DNA of 63,881 bases from Oscillospiraceae bacterium (GCA_022791315.1 JAAVYW010000053.1:1-63881), one strand, 5' to 3'; numbered from the stretch's first letter, positions 41,653 to 50,478 are shown. Numbers and translations are program-made. Notes: generated by a model from the letters alone, not told the origin.

Positions 41653-43170
41653 TTACCGAAATCCGAACCAAATAACTTTTTCAAACATCTCCAAATACTG
41701 CGGATATGTGTTTGTAAAATTGCTGTCATGTGGAATAGTCCATAAGAGAAAGCAACGGAAGATAGTCGCAAAAGACAGTAGAGAGAGGAAAAAGCCATAG
41801 CCTTTTTTAAAACGATTGTTTAAAGTTTCTCCCAAAAGCCCAAAAGAGAAATATGAAAATAGTCCCATCAGCCAGTAAATATCTACCCTACAGCGCCTAG
41901 TTAAATAGGGAGCCATTAAAATTTGCGATATGGTAATTATCCCTGGCAAAAGGACAAGGGCAACCATAAATCCAATGAGCTTATGCCTTTTAAGCAGCGA
42001 AAGTGAGTCTTTTTGCAAAAGGAAAAAATAGGCGATAATGCAAATTGGAAAATTGAGAAAAACAGACTGGTCGGAAAAGTATGGGAAGGAATCCTGTAGG
42101 GACGAATAGGAAATAAAATTTTGAAGCAGACCATTTCGTATTTTTGAAAGGTTGAATTGGGATAAAGCTCCATAACTGCTCTGGTCAGCCACTGTTAATT
42201 GGTAACTCTGCCCGAATTCAAAAGGATTTTCAAATCGGGCGTAATTATATACCATTAAAAGCGTACCTATGATTATATAGGGAAGAATTACAACTAGGAT
42301 TTGTTTCAATAGTTTTCGATTAAATTTTTTTCCTTTTATGTAACATAGGAACATAGGTATTGCCAAAATATTGGCTAATGCAGTGGGTGGCCGACAGCCA
42401 AATGCTAGTGCACCAAATAGACTTCCCAATACCCCATATAGTATACTTTGGCGCTGATTAGTGCTTTCCCACACAGCGTTTGCGAAAAAGAACAAACTCC
42501 AGACTTCTAAACATATCCCTGCGGAAATTGCTGTGCAATATAGCGCTGGAGCATCTACAATATACCACACACTCATGGCAGAAGCGGCAGCTGACAGTGA
42601 AAGGTAAGCAGCCCAGGAAAGACTGGAAAAAAATTTCTTGCTTAATAAGAGAAATAGTGCAAAAATCCCCAAAATAAATAGAGCAGTGAAAACCTGCGTG
42701 GCATGGTAAGTAGTTAAACTTGTGCCTGTGATAACACGAAATGGTAAGAACAATAAAAAAACTGGCACAACACCAAAATACATGTAATATTGTCCGTTAT
42801 AGAAAGCATGGTCCCAGTGGTAAGATACACCCATAGCTTTTCGCTGTTCCGGATTATATGGATTTTCCATTTCTAGCAGTTTTGGGTCCATATCTCCGTA
42901 ATCCAAATTGATATGCCCATTGAGAATGGATTCCGCTAAAATTTCATATTGATTCCGATGGCCGGGAATCTCCCCATTCCAAGTTGGGCTTAAAGACATT
43001 GGCAATGTGCATAGCAAAACAGTAGCAACTATTACCAAAATAGCCATTAAAAACTCTTTGCGGTCTGCGGTTTCAACTGTTTTTTTGTTTAATCTTGCGT
43101 TAGGGCGTACAATATATAGGGCACAAGCGCCAATACCCCAAAAAAGGCAGCCTGATAAAAAGTATTTCAT
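41653..43170 (-). CDS. Polytopic membrane protein, likely GT-C-type glycosyltransferase
   Basis: 505 aa with about eleven membrane helices. After the first helices comes a large loop (about 70-125: SLSPTWNGEIPGHRNQYEIL, ...HINLDYGDMDPKLLEM, ...VSYHWDHAFYNGQYYMYFG) with acidic residues and an HWDHAFYNGQYY signature common to bacterial GT-C-like proteins of unnamed families. It probably transfers the polyprenyl-linked sugar made by the next two gene products to a surface polymer or protein. AT-rich codon use as in the rest of the cassette. Confidence 0.7.
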   Translation of the reverse strand: MKYFLSGCLFWGIGACALYIVRPNARLNKKTVETADRKEFLMAILVIVATVLLCTLPMSLSPTWNGEIPGHRNQYEILAESILNGHINLDYGDMDPKLLEMENPYNPEQRKAMGVSYHWDHAFYNGQYYMYFGVVPVFLLFLPFRVITGTSLTTYHATQVFTALFILGIFALFLLLSKKFFSSLSWAAYLSLSAAASAMSVWYIVDAPALYCTAISAGICLEVWSLFFFANAVWESTNQRQSILYGVLGSLFGALAFGCRPPTALANILAIPMFLCYIKGKKFNRKLLKQILVVILPYIIIGTLLMVYNYARFENPFEFGQSYQLTVADQSSYGALSQFNLSKIRNGLLQNFISYSSLQDSFPYFSDQSVFLNFPICIIAYFFLLQKDSLSLLKRHKLIGFMVALVLLPGIITISQILMAPYLTRRCRVDIYWLMGLFSYFSFGLLGETLNNRFKKGYGFFLSLLSFATIFRCFLLWTIPHDSNFTNTYPQYLEMFEKVIWFGFR

Positions 43171-43484
43171 ATTTTGGTGTATTCACAACAAGATTAGTTC
43201 TAGTTATAAATACATTTCTCTCCTTTCATTTATATTTAAAATAGTTTTTGAGCCTTTTTCCGGAAAAAGGCTGTGAGGAGCATGCTCCTCACAGAAAGAG
43301 TACTAACTGCACTGCCAATAGGCAAAATAAAAATTTTGTTATAAGCGCCCAATATTATATAATTTTTTATTTAAAATTACTATATCACACCTCATTTCAA
43401 AACGCAACCCTATTTTCCCCTTCCTCTTGCCCCTTTCCCCAAAATATGCTAAGATAACCCTATACCAATCAAGGGGGCATCGCC
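43171..43484. other. AT-rich intergenic stretch with palindromes
   Basis: No gene seen. It contains two abutting perfect palindromes (43251-43294), an AT-rich spacer, and the SD AAGGGGG before the HAD gene at 43485. Confidence 0.6.
43251..43294. repeat. Two abutting perfect palindromes
   Basis: 43251-43272 is a perfect 22-bp palindrome (AGCCTTTTTCC and its complement). 43271-43294 is a perfect 24-bp palindrome (CTGTGAGGAGCA and its complement). They share two bases. They mark the upstream border of the glycosyltransferase cassette and may act as cruciform, recombination or bidirectional termination sites. Confidence 0.85.
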
Positions 43485-44309
43485 ATGATAAAACTCATTG
43501 CAATCGACTTGGACGGCACCTTCTTCCATGCCCGGGGCAAGGTCTCTCCGGTGAATGTGCGGGCGTTGGAAAAGGCCAGGGCCAAAGGGATAAAAGTGGT
43601 GATAGCCACTGGCCGGGTCTATGTCACCAGTGATCCCATTATCGCCCCCTTTGCCCAGGCGGTGGACTGTATCTCCACCTGTAACGGCGCCGCCTGTTAC
43701 TATCCCGGCAATCCCGAGGCCTTTGGCCGGGAGGGCATTCCGACGGAAGACGCCGTCTCCCTCATCGAGTTTTTAGAGCGGCGGGAGGTGTTTTACCGCT
43801 GCTATATTGACGGCAGGATTTCCTATAGCCGCCCTTCCGCCTCCCTGCTGGAACGTTACCGGGCGATGTTCACTATCTTAGAAGGGGACGCAGGCTCTAC
43901 CGATGTCCGGGACAACCTGGCCGCCTATCTCCGGGAGACAGGCCAGCAGGTGGAGAAGTTTTTCCTCCTGTTCCCCAACCCAGAGGAGGCAAAGGCCTTC
44001 CGGCCGCAGCTTCCTCAGCAGGAGAAATTCAGCATCACCTCTTCCTTTGCCAACAACATCGAGCTCACCCGCGCGGGCGTGGATAAGGGCACTGGCCTGG
44101 CGTTCCTGGGCAAGCTGTGGGGCATCTGCCGGGAGGAGATGATGGCTATCGGCGACAGTGAAAACGACTTGGCTATGCTCCGCTATGCGGGGGAGAGCGT
44201 GGCAATGGGCAACGCCCTCCCGGAGCTCAAGGCCCAGTGCAAGCACGTCACCCTGAAAAACACCGAGGACGGCGTAGCCCATATCATTGAAAAGCTGGTG
44301 CTGTCCTAA
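43485..44309 (+). CDS. Cof-type HAD-superfamily phosphatase
   Basis: 274 aa. HAD motifs: I IAIDLDGTFF (nucleophile and acid/base Asp), II VIATGR, III Lys near 205 (VDKGTGLAFL), IV IGDSENDLAML. The alpha/beta cap lies between II and III. Cof-type enzymes dephosphorylate sugar phosphates or cofactors such as PLP. A pyridoxal kinase gene lies 3 kb away, but no direct link is shown. Confidence 0.92.
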   Translation: MIKLIAIDLDGTFFHARGKVSPVNVRALEKARAKGIKVVIATGRVYVTSDPIIAPFAQAVDCISTCNGAACYYPGNPEAFGREGIPTEDAVSLIEFLERREVFYRCYIDGRISYSRPSASLLERYRAMFTILEGDAGSTDVRDNLAAYLRETGQQVEKFFLLFPNPEEAKAFRPQLPQQEKFSITSSFANNIELTRAGVDKGTGLAFLGKLWGICREEMMAIGDSENDLAMLRYAGESVAMGNALPELKAQCKHVTLKNTEDGVAHIIEKLVLS

Positions 44310-44400
44310 TCCCTCCGCCCTGTCCAAATGCTTGGCGGAATCCGCTCGGCACAGAGGAAGGGAAAGAACGAGATAAAAAAGAAGGGAAGATGCAATCAAT

Positions 44401-45363
44401 ATGGGAGAAAAAGTGATAGTCCTATTGCCGCTGGAAGCCCCCCTCCGCGCCCGCCTGGAGGCCGCTGCCCCCGATTGGGAGTTCCTCTACCGGGAACCCT
44501 CTACGGCTACAGACAGCGAAATCGAGGAGGCGATTGCCATTGTGGGCAACCTGCCGCCTGCCCGCCTGTCAAAGGCACAAAACCTTAAGCTCCTACAGCT
44601 GAATTCCGCGGGCACCGATGGCTATACCGCCCCTGGCGTCCTGCCTTCCGGTGCGCTCCTCGCCAATGCCACGGGAGCCTATGGCCTGGGTATCTCCGAG
44701 TATATGATGGGGGTGCTGCTGTCCCTGTCCAAAAAGCTGCCGGGCTACTATGACTGCCAGCGGGCAGGGCAGTGGAAAGACCTGGGCCCGGTGCGGGCGG
44801 TCTGCGGTTCCCATGTCCTGGCTGTCGGGCTGGGGGACATCGGGGGCCGCTTCGCCCGGCTGTGCAAGGCCTTTGGGGCCCAGGTCACCGGTGTGCGCCG
44901 CGCCGGGACTGACAAGCCGGAGTATGTAGACCGCCTGGTGCTCATTGATGCGTTGGATACCGTCCTCCCAGAGGCCGATACCGTGGCCCTCTCCCTCCCC
45001 GGCACCAAGGCCACTTACCACCTCTTTGACCGGGAGCGCATTGCCAAAATGAAGCCTGGCGCGCTGCTGCTTAACGTGGGCCGGGGCACTGCCATTGACC
45101 CAGACGCCCTCTGCGATGCCCTGGAGAGCGGCCATTTGGGCGGCGCGGCCATCGATGTCACCGAGCCGGAGCCCCTGCCGGCGGGCCATAGGCTGTGGAA
45201 GGCCCCCAACCTGCTCATCACGCCCCATGTCTCCGGCGGCTTCCACATGCCCCAGACCCTGGGCCTAATTGCAGAGATTGCCGCCTATAACCTGGCCGCC
45301 ATCCGCCAGGGCCAGCCCCTGCGTAGCCTGGTGGACTTGGAAACCGGCTACCGCAAGTTGTAG
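44401..45363 (+). CDS. D-isomer-specific 2-hydroxyacid dehydrogenase family protein
   Basis: 320 aa. NAD-binding segment VLAVGLGDIGGRFARL, ALSLPGTKATYHLFDRERI, LLNVGRGTAIDPDALCDAL (catalytic Arg region), Glu in DVTEPEPLPAGH and His in NLLITPHVSGGF. The three catalytic residues (R, E, H) are present. Substrate not predictable; similar proteins reduce keto acids such as phenylpyruvate or hydroxypyruvate. Followed 13 bases later by a GNAT gene, so likely one operon. Confidence 0.9.
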   Translation: MGEKVIVLLPLEAPLRARLEAAAPDWEFLYREPSTATDSEIEEAIAIVGNLPPARLSKAQNLKLLQLNSAGTDGYTAPGVLPSGALLANATGAYGLGISEYMMGVLLSLSKKLPGYYDCQRAGQWKDLGPVRAVCGSHVLAVGLGDIGGRFARLCKAFGAQVTGVRRAGTDKPEYVDRLVLIDALDTVLPEADTVALSLPGTKATYHLFDRERIAKMKPGALLLNVGRGTAIDPDALCDALESGHLGGAAIDVTEPEPLPAGHRLWKAPNLLITPHVSGGFHMPQTLGLIAEIAAYNLAAIRQGQPLRSLVDLETGYRKL

Positions 45364-45376
45364 GGGAGGGCCTCCC

Positions 45377-45826
45377 ATGCTGCAAATCCGCCGCGCCCGC
45401 CCCGCAGATGCCGCAGCCCTTCAGGAGCTCTACCTCTGCCATCTCACCCAGTCCCCCCCAGAACAGCCCGGCACGCTGGGCCAGTGGCAGGGGCTGCTGG
45501 AACGGGTTTCCGCCCGCCCGGACTATTTCCTCCTGGTGGGGGAGGAGGGAGGCCGGGTTGTCTCCTCTGTCACCCTTGTCCTCGTCGAAAACCTCACTCA
45601 TGGGATGCGCCCCTACGCCCTCATTGAAAATGTTGTCACCCACCGGGATTTCCGGGGAAAAGGCCATGCCTCCGCCCTGCTGCAGGAGGCAACCCGCCTG
45701 GCCAGGGAAGCGGGCTGTTACAAAATCATGCTCCTCACCGGCTCCAAGCAGGAGAGCACCCTGCGCTTTTACGAGCAAAACGGCTTCCGGCGGGGGGAGA
45801 AAACCGGCTTCCTCAAGCGGCTGTAA
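45377..45826 (+). CDS. GNAT-family N-acetyltransferase
   Basis: 149 aa from ATG 45377 (SD GGGGAGGG). IRRARPADAAALQELY start, ALIENVVTHRDFRGKGHASALLQEA (acetyl-CoA loop RGKGHA), ending TLRFYEQNGFRRGEKTGF. Substrate unknown. Ends in front of a strong bidirectional terminator. Confidence 0.88.
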   Translation: MLQIRRARPADAAALQELYLCHLTQSPPEQPGTLGQWQGLLERVSARPDYFLLVGEEGGRVVSSVTLVLVENLTHGMRPYALIENVVTHRDFRGKGHASALLQEATRLAREAGCYKIMLLTGSKQESTLRFYEQNGFRRGEKTGFLKRL

Positions 45827-45832
45827 GGGAAA

Positions 45833-45873
45833 AGACGTCCCCTCTCCCAGGAAGCGCGGGAGAGGGGACGTCT
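45833..45873. terminator. Bidirectional terminator
   Basis: AGACGTCCCCTCTCCC with its perfect 16-bp complement, between the convergent GNAT gene and the 60-aa gene. Confidence 0.85.
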
Positions 45874-45877
45874 CTGC

Positions 45878-46060
45878 TCAGTGCATCATGCTGGAAACAC
45901 TGTCAATCATGTTCCCCACAGATTTCATGGCGGCGTTCATCTTTTTCTTGGCAGTGTGCTTGGAGCTTTTCATCCCCCTGCTGCTGAGCATGGCGGCGGC
46001 AGCTCCCACAGCCAGCCCGGCAGCCAGCCCCTTGGCGATGTTAGAGGTCTGGGATTTCAT
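45878..46060 (-). CDS. Small glycine/alanine membrane-associated protein
   Basis: 60 aa. Residues 9-30 are hydrophobic (AKGLAAGLAVGAAAAMLSS), followed by a basic stretch (HTAKKKMNAAMKSVGNM) and amphipathic helix. SD GGAAAGGAAGG before the ATG. Such tiny SxxxAKGLAAG proteins occur across Oscillospirales; function unknown (YtxH-like in build). Confidence 0.7.
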   Translation of the reverse strand: MKSQTSNIAKGLAAGLAVGAAAAMLSSRGMKSSKHTAKKKMNAAMKSVGNMIDSVSSMMH

Positions 46061-46422
46061 GGCGCATCCTTCCTTTCCCGTAGTGAAAATAGCTGGGGTT
46101 CCCTTTCATCGGTTCTCCCGTTCTTAGTATCACCCCGGCGGGGGAAAATAACCGTGCCGCCCCTTTCACTTTTCTTTTCCAAATCTGCCAATCCGCCCCG
46201 TCCCTCCGTCCCCCTTTTTAGTGATTTTTTCATCCGGCTTGTCCCATTGGCAGGGAAGAGGGAAAAACTGTAGGCGAAATGCGAAACTCTGGCAGGTTAG
46301 TTGTAACATAATTTGTGGAAATTATACAATAACAGGGGAAGGGAAGGGGGAAAGGGGGCGAGTTGCAAATCTGTTTTCTGGGCACTATACTAAAAAAGAC
46401 AAGTGAAAGGTGTGAAGGCCTG
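46061..46422. other. Intergenic stretch upstream of the pyridoxal kinase
   Basis: No gene seen. Holds two candidate promoters reading right: TTGTAA/TATACA (46301-46328, 16-bp spacer) and the better TTGCAA/TATACT (46363-46391). Confidence 0.55.
46363..46391 (+). promoter_or_regulatory. Promoter of the B6 salvage pair
   Basis: TTGCAA (46363-46368), 17-bp spacer, TATACT (46386-46391), 30 bases ahead of the kinase ATG. Confidence 0.7.
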
Positions 46423-47295
46423 ATGCTGAATATGCTGCAAAGGCCCAAGCGGGTGGCTGCCATCCAGGATTTGTCCGGCTTTGGCCGGTGTTCCCTCACG
46501 GTAATCATCCCGATTTTGTCCTCCATGGGGATCCAGGTCTGTCCGGTTCCCACCACAATCCTCTCCACCCACACCGGCGGGCTGCAGACCCCGGTGTTCT
46601 TGGATTTGACGGACTATGTCTCCCAGAGCCTGGCCCACTACCGTCAAATCGGCGTGGAGTTTGAGAGCGTGTATACCGGTTTCCTGGGCAGCGAGGGGCA
46701 GATAGACCACTGCCTGGCCTATTTTGCCGCCTATCCCGATGCCTTCCTGGTGGTAGACCCGGTAATGGGGGACGAGGGCAAGACCTATAAGACCTATACC
46801 CCGGAGATGGTGCGGCGCATGGCCGAGCTGGTGGCAAAGGCGGATATGATTACCCCCAACCTCACCGAGAGCTGTATCCTGCTGGGGGAGGCGTATCCGG
46901 CTTCGCCCATCACCCGCAGCCAGGCCAAGAGCATGCTGGTGCGCCTCAGTGAAAAGGGGCCCAAGATTGTGGTTGTCACCGGCGTCCACTTTGCCGACGG
47001 CACCCTGGCTAATATCGGGTATGAGCGGGAGAAGAACGCCTTTTGGAGCGTCTCCTGCCGCTATGTCCCGGTGAAATACCCCGGTACCGGCGATGCCTAT
47101 ACCAGTACCCTCTTAGGCGCGCTGCTGGGGGGCGAAAGCCTGCCCGCGGCCATGGAACGGGCCACCCGTTTTTTGGAGACCGCCATCAAGACCACCTATG
47201 GCTATGGCAGCGACCCCCGCCATGGCGTGATGTTGGAGATGGTGCTCCACGAGTTGAGCAGCCAGGAGCCGATGGCCGGCTACCAAATCCTTTGA
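46423..47295 (+). CDS. pdxK: Pyridoxal/pyridoxamine kinase
   Basis: 290 aa from ATG 46423 (SD GTGAAGG); ATG 46432 is also possible. Ribokinase-like fold: AAIQDLSGFGRCSLTVIIPILSSMG-type N-terminus with the DLSGxGRxS signature of bacterial pyridoxamine kinases, VVDPVMGDEGKTY, TPNLTESCILLG, and the anion-hole/base motif PGTGDAYTSTLLG. It phosphorylates vitamin B6 vitamers. The next gene is a predicted B6 ECF S component, forming an uptake-plus-trapping pair. Confidence 0.92.
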   Translation: MLNMLQRPKRVAAIQDLSGFGRCSLTVIIPILSSMGIQVCPVPTTILSTHTGGLQTPVFLDLTDYVSQSLAHYRQIGVEFESVYTGFLGSEGQIDHCLAYFAAYPDAFLVVDPVMGDEGKTYKTYTPEMVRRMAELVAKADMITPNLTESCILLGEAYPASPITRSQAKSMLVRLSEKGPKIVVVTGVHFADGTLANIGYEREKNAFWSVSCRYVPVKYPGTGDAYTSTLLGALLGGESLPAAMERATRFLETAIKTTYGYGSDPRHGVMLEMVLHELSSQEPMAGYQIL

Positions 47296-47344
47296 CTTGC
47301 CGCAAAAAAGGGGAAATCCCCGCCCGGAAAGGATGCGCTGGCAA

Positions 47345-47935
47345 ATGTCTCACGAAAAAAGGAAAAAAATCACGGTAAACGACATCGTAGTGGTGGGCCT
47401 GATGGCCGCCCTGGTCTTTGCCGGAACCAATATCCGCATTTACATCCCCACCCTGGTGGATAAGACCATGATTCACTTTGGCAACGTCTTCTGCCTGTTG
47501 GCCGGCCTCCTCTTTGGCGGCGTAAAAGGCGGCCTGGGCGCTGGCATTGGCTCCGCCTTCTATGATTTGATGGACCCCTCCTATATCACCTCAGCCCCCT
47601 TCACGCTGGTGAACAAGTTTATGATGGGCTTTGTGGCGGGCGCCCTCTCCCACCGCAAGGGCCTGGCGGGCAAAAAGCCCCTGGTGAATGTCCTGGCCTC
47701 CGTGGCCGGCTCCCTCACCTATGTGGTGCTCTACGTGGGCAAGTCCCTGCTGGAGAATATCTTCTTCAACCGCACCGCCGTCCAAACCGCCCTCATTGAT
47801 GCCGGCCAAAAGGCCCTGGTGAGCACTGTCAACGGCCTCATCGCCGTGGTGGCCGCCAATATCCTGGCAATGGCCCTCCGCGTTGCCCTGGAAAAAACCG
47901 GTATCTACCAGCGCCTCACCGGCCAAACCCGGTAA
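47345..47935 (+). CDS. ECF transporter S component, predicted vitamin B6-specific
   Basis: 196 aa from ATG 47345; ATG 47333 is an alternative. Six membrane helices; GLMAALVFAGTNIRIYIP near the start and GGVKGGLGAGIGSAFYDLMDP followed by LVNKFMMGFVAG in the middle are typical of an ECF S subunit. Substrate inferred from the tight link (about 50 bases) to pyridoxal kinase; PdxU-type S components of this kind have been predicted in Firmicutes. It needs a shared EcfAA'T module. Confidence 0.82.
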   Translation: MSHEKRKKITVNDIVVVGLMAALVFAGTNIRIYIPTLVDKTMIHFGNVFCLLAGLLFGGVKGGLGAGIGSAFYDLMDPSYITSAPFTLVNKFMMGFVAGALSHRKGLAGKKPLVNVLASVAGSLTYVVLYVGKSLLENIFFNRTAVQTALIDAGQKALVSTVNGLIAVVAANILAMALRVALEKTGIYQRLTGQTR

Positions 47936-48068
47936 TCTCCCAAGCCGCCCAGGCCCCGCCTGCGGCGGCTTTTTCAAGCCCCCTAAAATTTTTCATTCCC
48001 CCTCTTGCGCCCCAGCCCCTTTTCCTGTAAAATAGAAGCAGGGAACAAAACTGAAAGGGGGACGTAGC

Positions 48069-48566
48069 ATGGATAACAACGAGTTATTAGCCCAAATCCA
48101 GCAGATGATGGTCGGCCTCGAAACCCGTATGACGGAGAAGGTAGACAGTCTTGAAACCCGCATGACGGAAAAGATGGAGAACCTTGAGGCCCGCATGACG
48201 GAAAAGATGGAGGACCTCGAAACCCGCATGACGGAAAAAGTAGATAACCTTGAAATCCGCATGACAGCCAAAATTGAGGAATCCGAGAAACGCGTCAAGG
48301 GAGAACTTATTACTTACGTTGACCAAAGCAACGAAAAGCTGAAGAAGGATATTATTGCGTATATCGACCAAAACAATGCGGAGATAAAGGACTACATCGA
48401 CCAAAATAACGTCGTAATCGGCGAGATGATGACTAAGGCGCTGGAGCAGACAACAGCGAAAACCAACGCCCGGATTGACAACCTGCAGGAGATTGTCCAG
48501 AAAAACCTCTTTGACATTGAAATCCTTAAAAACGATGTATCCAAGCTCAAACAAAAAGGCGCCTAG
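48069..48566 (+). CDS. Repeat coiled-coil protein
   Basis: 165 aa, SD AAAGGGGG. Residues 17-71 are five tandem 11-residue repeats of the type LETRMTEKVDS/N. Residues 75-120 have a second quasi-repeat (ITYVDQSNEKL, IAYIDQNNAEI, DYIDQNNVVI). The rest is helical. Eleven-residue periodicity favours a right-handed or straight coiled coil. No membrane segment. Resembles loosely annotated 'SlyX-like' or tail-needle-like coiled coils, but no family is claimed. The perfect repeat unit at DNA level suggests copy-number change by slippage. Confidence 0.75.
   Translation: MDNNELLAQIQQMMVGLETRMTEKVDSLETRMTEKMENLEARMTEKMEDLETRMTEKVDNLEIRMTAKIEESEKRVKGELITYVDQSNEKLKKDIIAYIDQNNAEIKDYIDQNNVVIGEMMTKALEQTTAKTNARIDNLQEIVQKNLFDIEILKNDVSKLKQKGA
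48117..48281 (+). repeat. Five tandem 33-bp repeats inside the coiled-coil gene
   Basis: Units of 33 bp encoding LExRMTEKx; in-frame, so gain or loss of units keeps the frame and changes rod length by 11 residues. Confidence 0.9.
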
Positions 48567-48634
48567 CCCTCTAAAAAGCCCCTCTCCAGCCCGGGTTTTC
48601 CTCCCCAGGAAAGTTCCGGGCTTTTCCTATGGCC

Positions 48635-49708
48635 CTATTCCCTCCACACCGAAACCACCCCTGTGTCGTTCAGGTTCTTCACTAAAATCAGCACCACAGG
48701 CAAAAACAGCCCTGCAAACCCAAACAGCTTGGCCCCCACATAGAGGGCCATCAGGGTGGCAATCGGGTGCAGGCCAATCTGCTTGCCCAGGATTTTGGGT
48801 TCCAGGAAATTCCGCACCAGGGAGACCAGGAGATAGAGCAGCACCAGCCCTGCCGCCAGGTAATACTGGCCCCGCAGCAGCTCCACCAGGGCCCAGGGCA
48901 GCAGCACTACCCCGGTGCCAAACACCGGCAGGATGTCCACCAGCGCGGTGACGGCGGCCACTGTGGCAGGGTACTCCATCCCCAGCAGGGAGAGGCCGAT
49001 GAGCAGCTCCAAAAAGGTAATGCCCAGGATAATGAGATAGGCCCTTGTCATCTTGGCAAAGGCCCCCACCAGGTAGCCCTTCACTTGGGTAATCAGGGGC
49101 CGGTAGCGCTGGGGGACCTGCCGCTTGATGAAGCGGGTGATATTCACATAGTCCAGGCAGAAAAACGCCGAGGAGATGACGGCAAAGGCGCAAGTCACCA
49201 GCACCGAGGGCACCCTGGCGGCAAAGGCCGCAATGCCCCCTGCCACGTTGCCGGAAAAGGTGGTGAGCAGCCCGCCCAGCGTCTGGGCCGTGCTGTCGGT
49301 GAGGGCCAGCAGGCTCTCGTAGAGCTCCGGCGAGATGCCCCTTGCCAGCTCTGCCAGCCGCAGCACCAGCGCCCGCAGGGCAGGCCCCAGCGTGCCGGTA
49401 TACACCTCCGGCAGCTGCTCCACCAGCTCCAAGAGCTCCCGCACCCCTTTCCAGCAGCCCAGCGCCACCAGCCCGCACACCACCCCATAGGCCAGCACCA
49501 GCACCAGCGCCGACCAGAGCTTCCCCCGTTTCCCGGTCTTCCGCTCCAGGAACTCCACCACCGGCCGCAGTGCAAAGGCAATGGCAAATCCAATGAGAAA
49601 GGGCAGCACCAGCCCAAAGAGGTACTTCATTACCACATAACCAATCAGCAAAATCAGCAGCCCGTACAGGCAGCTGATGATAAACTCTCGTTTCTTTTCC
49701 GTAGTCAT
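48635..49708 (-). CDS. ytvI: Sporulation-type AI-2E family permease (YtvI-like)
   Basis: 357 aa, eight membrane helices. FGLVLPFLIGFAIAFALRPVVEFLE at the N-terminus and LVDILPVFGTGVVLLPWALVELL plus LEPKILGKQIGLHPI at the C-terminus are the PerM/YtvI signatures. YtvI is sporulation-induced in Bacillus; transport substrate unknown. Name given by resemblance. Confidence 0.8.
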   Translation of the reverse strand: MTTEKKREFIISCLYGLLILLIGYVVMKYLFGLVLPFLIGFAIAFALRPVVEFLERKTGKRGKLWSALVLVLAYGVVCGLVALGCWKGVRELLELVEQLPEVYTGTLGPALRALVLRLAELARGISPELYESLLALTDSTAQTLGGLLTTFSGNVAGGIAAFAARVPSVLVTCAFAVISSAFFCLDYVNITRFIKRQVPQRYRPLITQVKGYLVGAFAKMTRAYLIILGITFLELLIGLSLLGMEYPATVAAVTALVDILPVFGTGVVLLPWALVELLRGQYYLAAGLVLLYLLVSLVRNFLEPKILGKQIGLHPIATLMALYVGAKLFGFAGLFLPVVLILVKNLNDTGVVSVWRE

Positions 49709-50034
49709 AGCCCCTGCCTCCCCCAGCCCTCACCGGCCTTGCAGCGCGTGTTTGGAGATTCTCTCGCTGCTCTTATCCTGTAAGGGAAGCGAAATTTTTG
49801 AAAGGTTCCCCACAACCTGTACAATCTAGAATGGTTTCCCGCAAAAAATATAGCTAAACCAGCTAAAAACAGGCGTATTCCGCCGGAATTTCCAGAAACC
49901 GCTCCGCCGTTTCCCCAAATGCCCAAAAATCAATTGTATCCGCCGGATTTTACGGAAAATCAAAATTGTGCTTCTCGCCGCAGCGTGTTATTCTGTACAC
50001 CGTAGCAATACAATAGTTTTTCGGAGGTGGACGC
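49709..50034. other. Intergenic stretch between ytvI and the ACT regulator
   Basis: No gene seen. Contains a CCGCCGGA half-repeat twice (near 49880 and 49940) and the promoter at 49966-49994. Confidence 0.5.
49966..49994 (+). promoter_or_regulatory. Promoter of the ACT-hom-thrB unit
   Basis: TTGTGC (49966-49971), 17-bp spacer, TATTCT (49989-49994), then SD GGAGGTGG before ATG 50035. Confidence 0.65.
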
Positions 50035-50478
50035 ATGGACAACGAAAAAGATTTCCTTCTCATCCGGGCTGATGCGCTGCCAAGCGTGTTTTTAAACGTG
50101 GTAAAGGCCAAAAAGCTCATCGCCCAGGGGAAGGTGAAGAGCTCCTCCCAGGCGGCGCAGATGGCGGGCATCTCCCGCAGCGTGTTTTACAAATACAAAG
50201 ACAGCGTGTTTGAATACGACACCGTGGCGTCGGACCACATCATCACCCTGTCCGTATTATTATATGACGAGCAGGGGATATTATCCAGCGTGCTCAGTGA
50301 AATGTCGGCCCAGGGGGCCAATATCCTCACCATCAACCAGAGCATCCCAGTGGACGGGGTGGCCCACGTGTCCATCTCCGCCCGTATCGACGCCATGCCC
50401 ACCAGCATTGGCGGCCTGCTGGAAAAGCTGTCAAAGCTCTACGGGGTGGTAGAGGTGAAAAACATCATGGGGAAATAA
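50035..50478 (+). CDS. ACT-domain regulator, UPF0735 / PheB-like
   Basis: 147 aa. N-terminal helix-turn-helix-like part (VKAKKLIAQGKVKSSSQAAQMAGISRS, then FYKYKDSVF) and C-terminal ACT domain (ITLSVLLYDEQGILSSVLS, ...ANILTINQSIPVDGVAHVSIS). ACT domains bind amino acids. In Firmicutes this protein precedes hom, as here (14 bases), so it likely senses an aspartate-family amino acid; mechanism not established. Confidence 0.88.
   Translation: MDNEKDFLLIRADALPSVFLNVVKAKKLIAQGKVKSSSQAAQMAGISRSVFYKYKDSVFEYDTVASDHIITLSVLLYDEQGILSSVLSEMSAQGANILTINQSIPVDGVAHVSISARIDAMPTSIGGLLEKLSKLYGVVEVKNIMGK

Noticed and set aside
48117-48281. CRISPR-like array
   Set aside because: The 33-bp units are directly tandem without spacers and lie in frame within a coiled-coil gene; no cas genes nearby.
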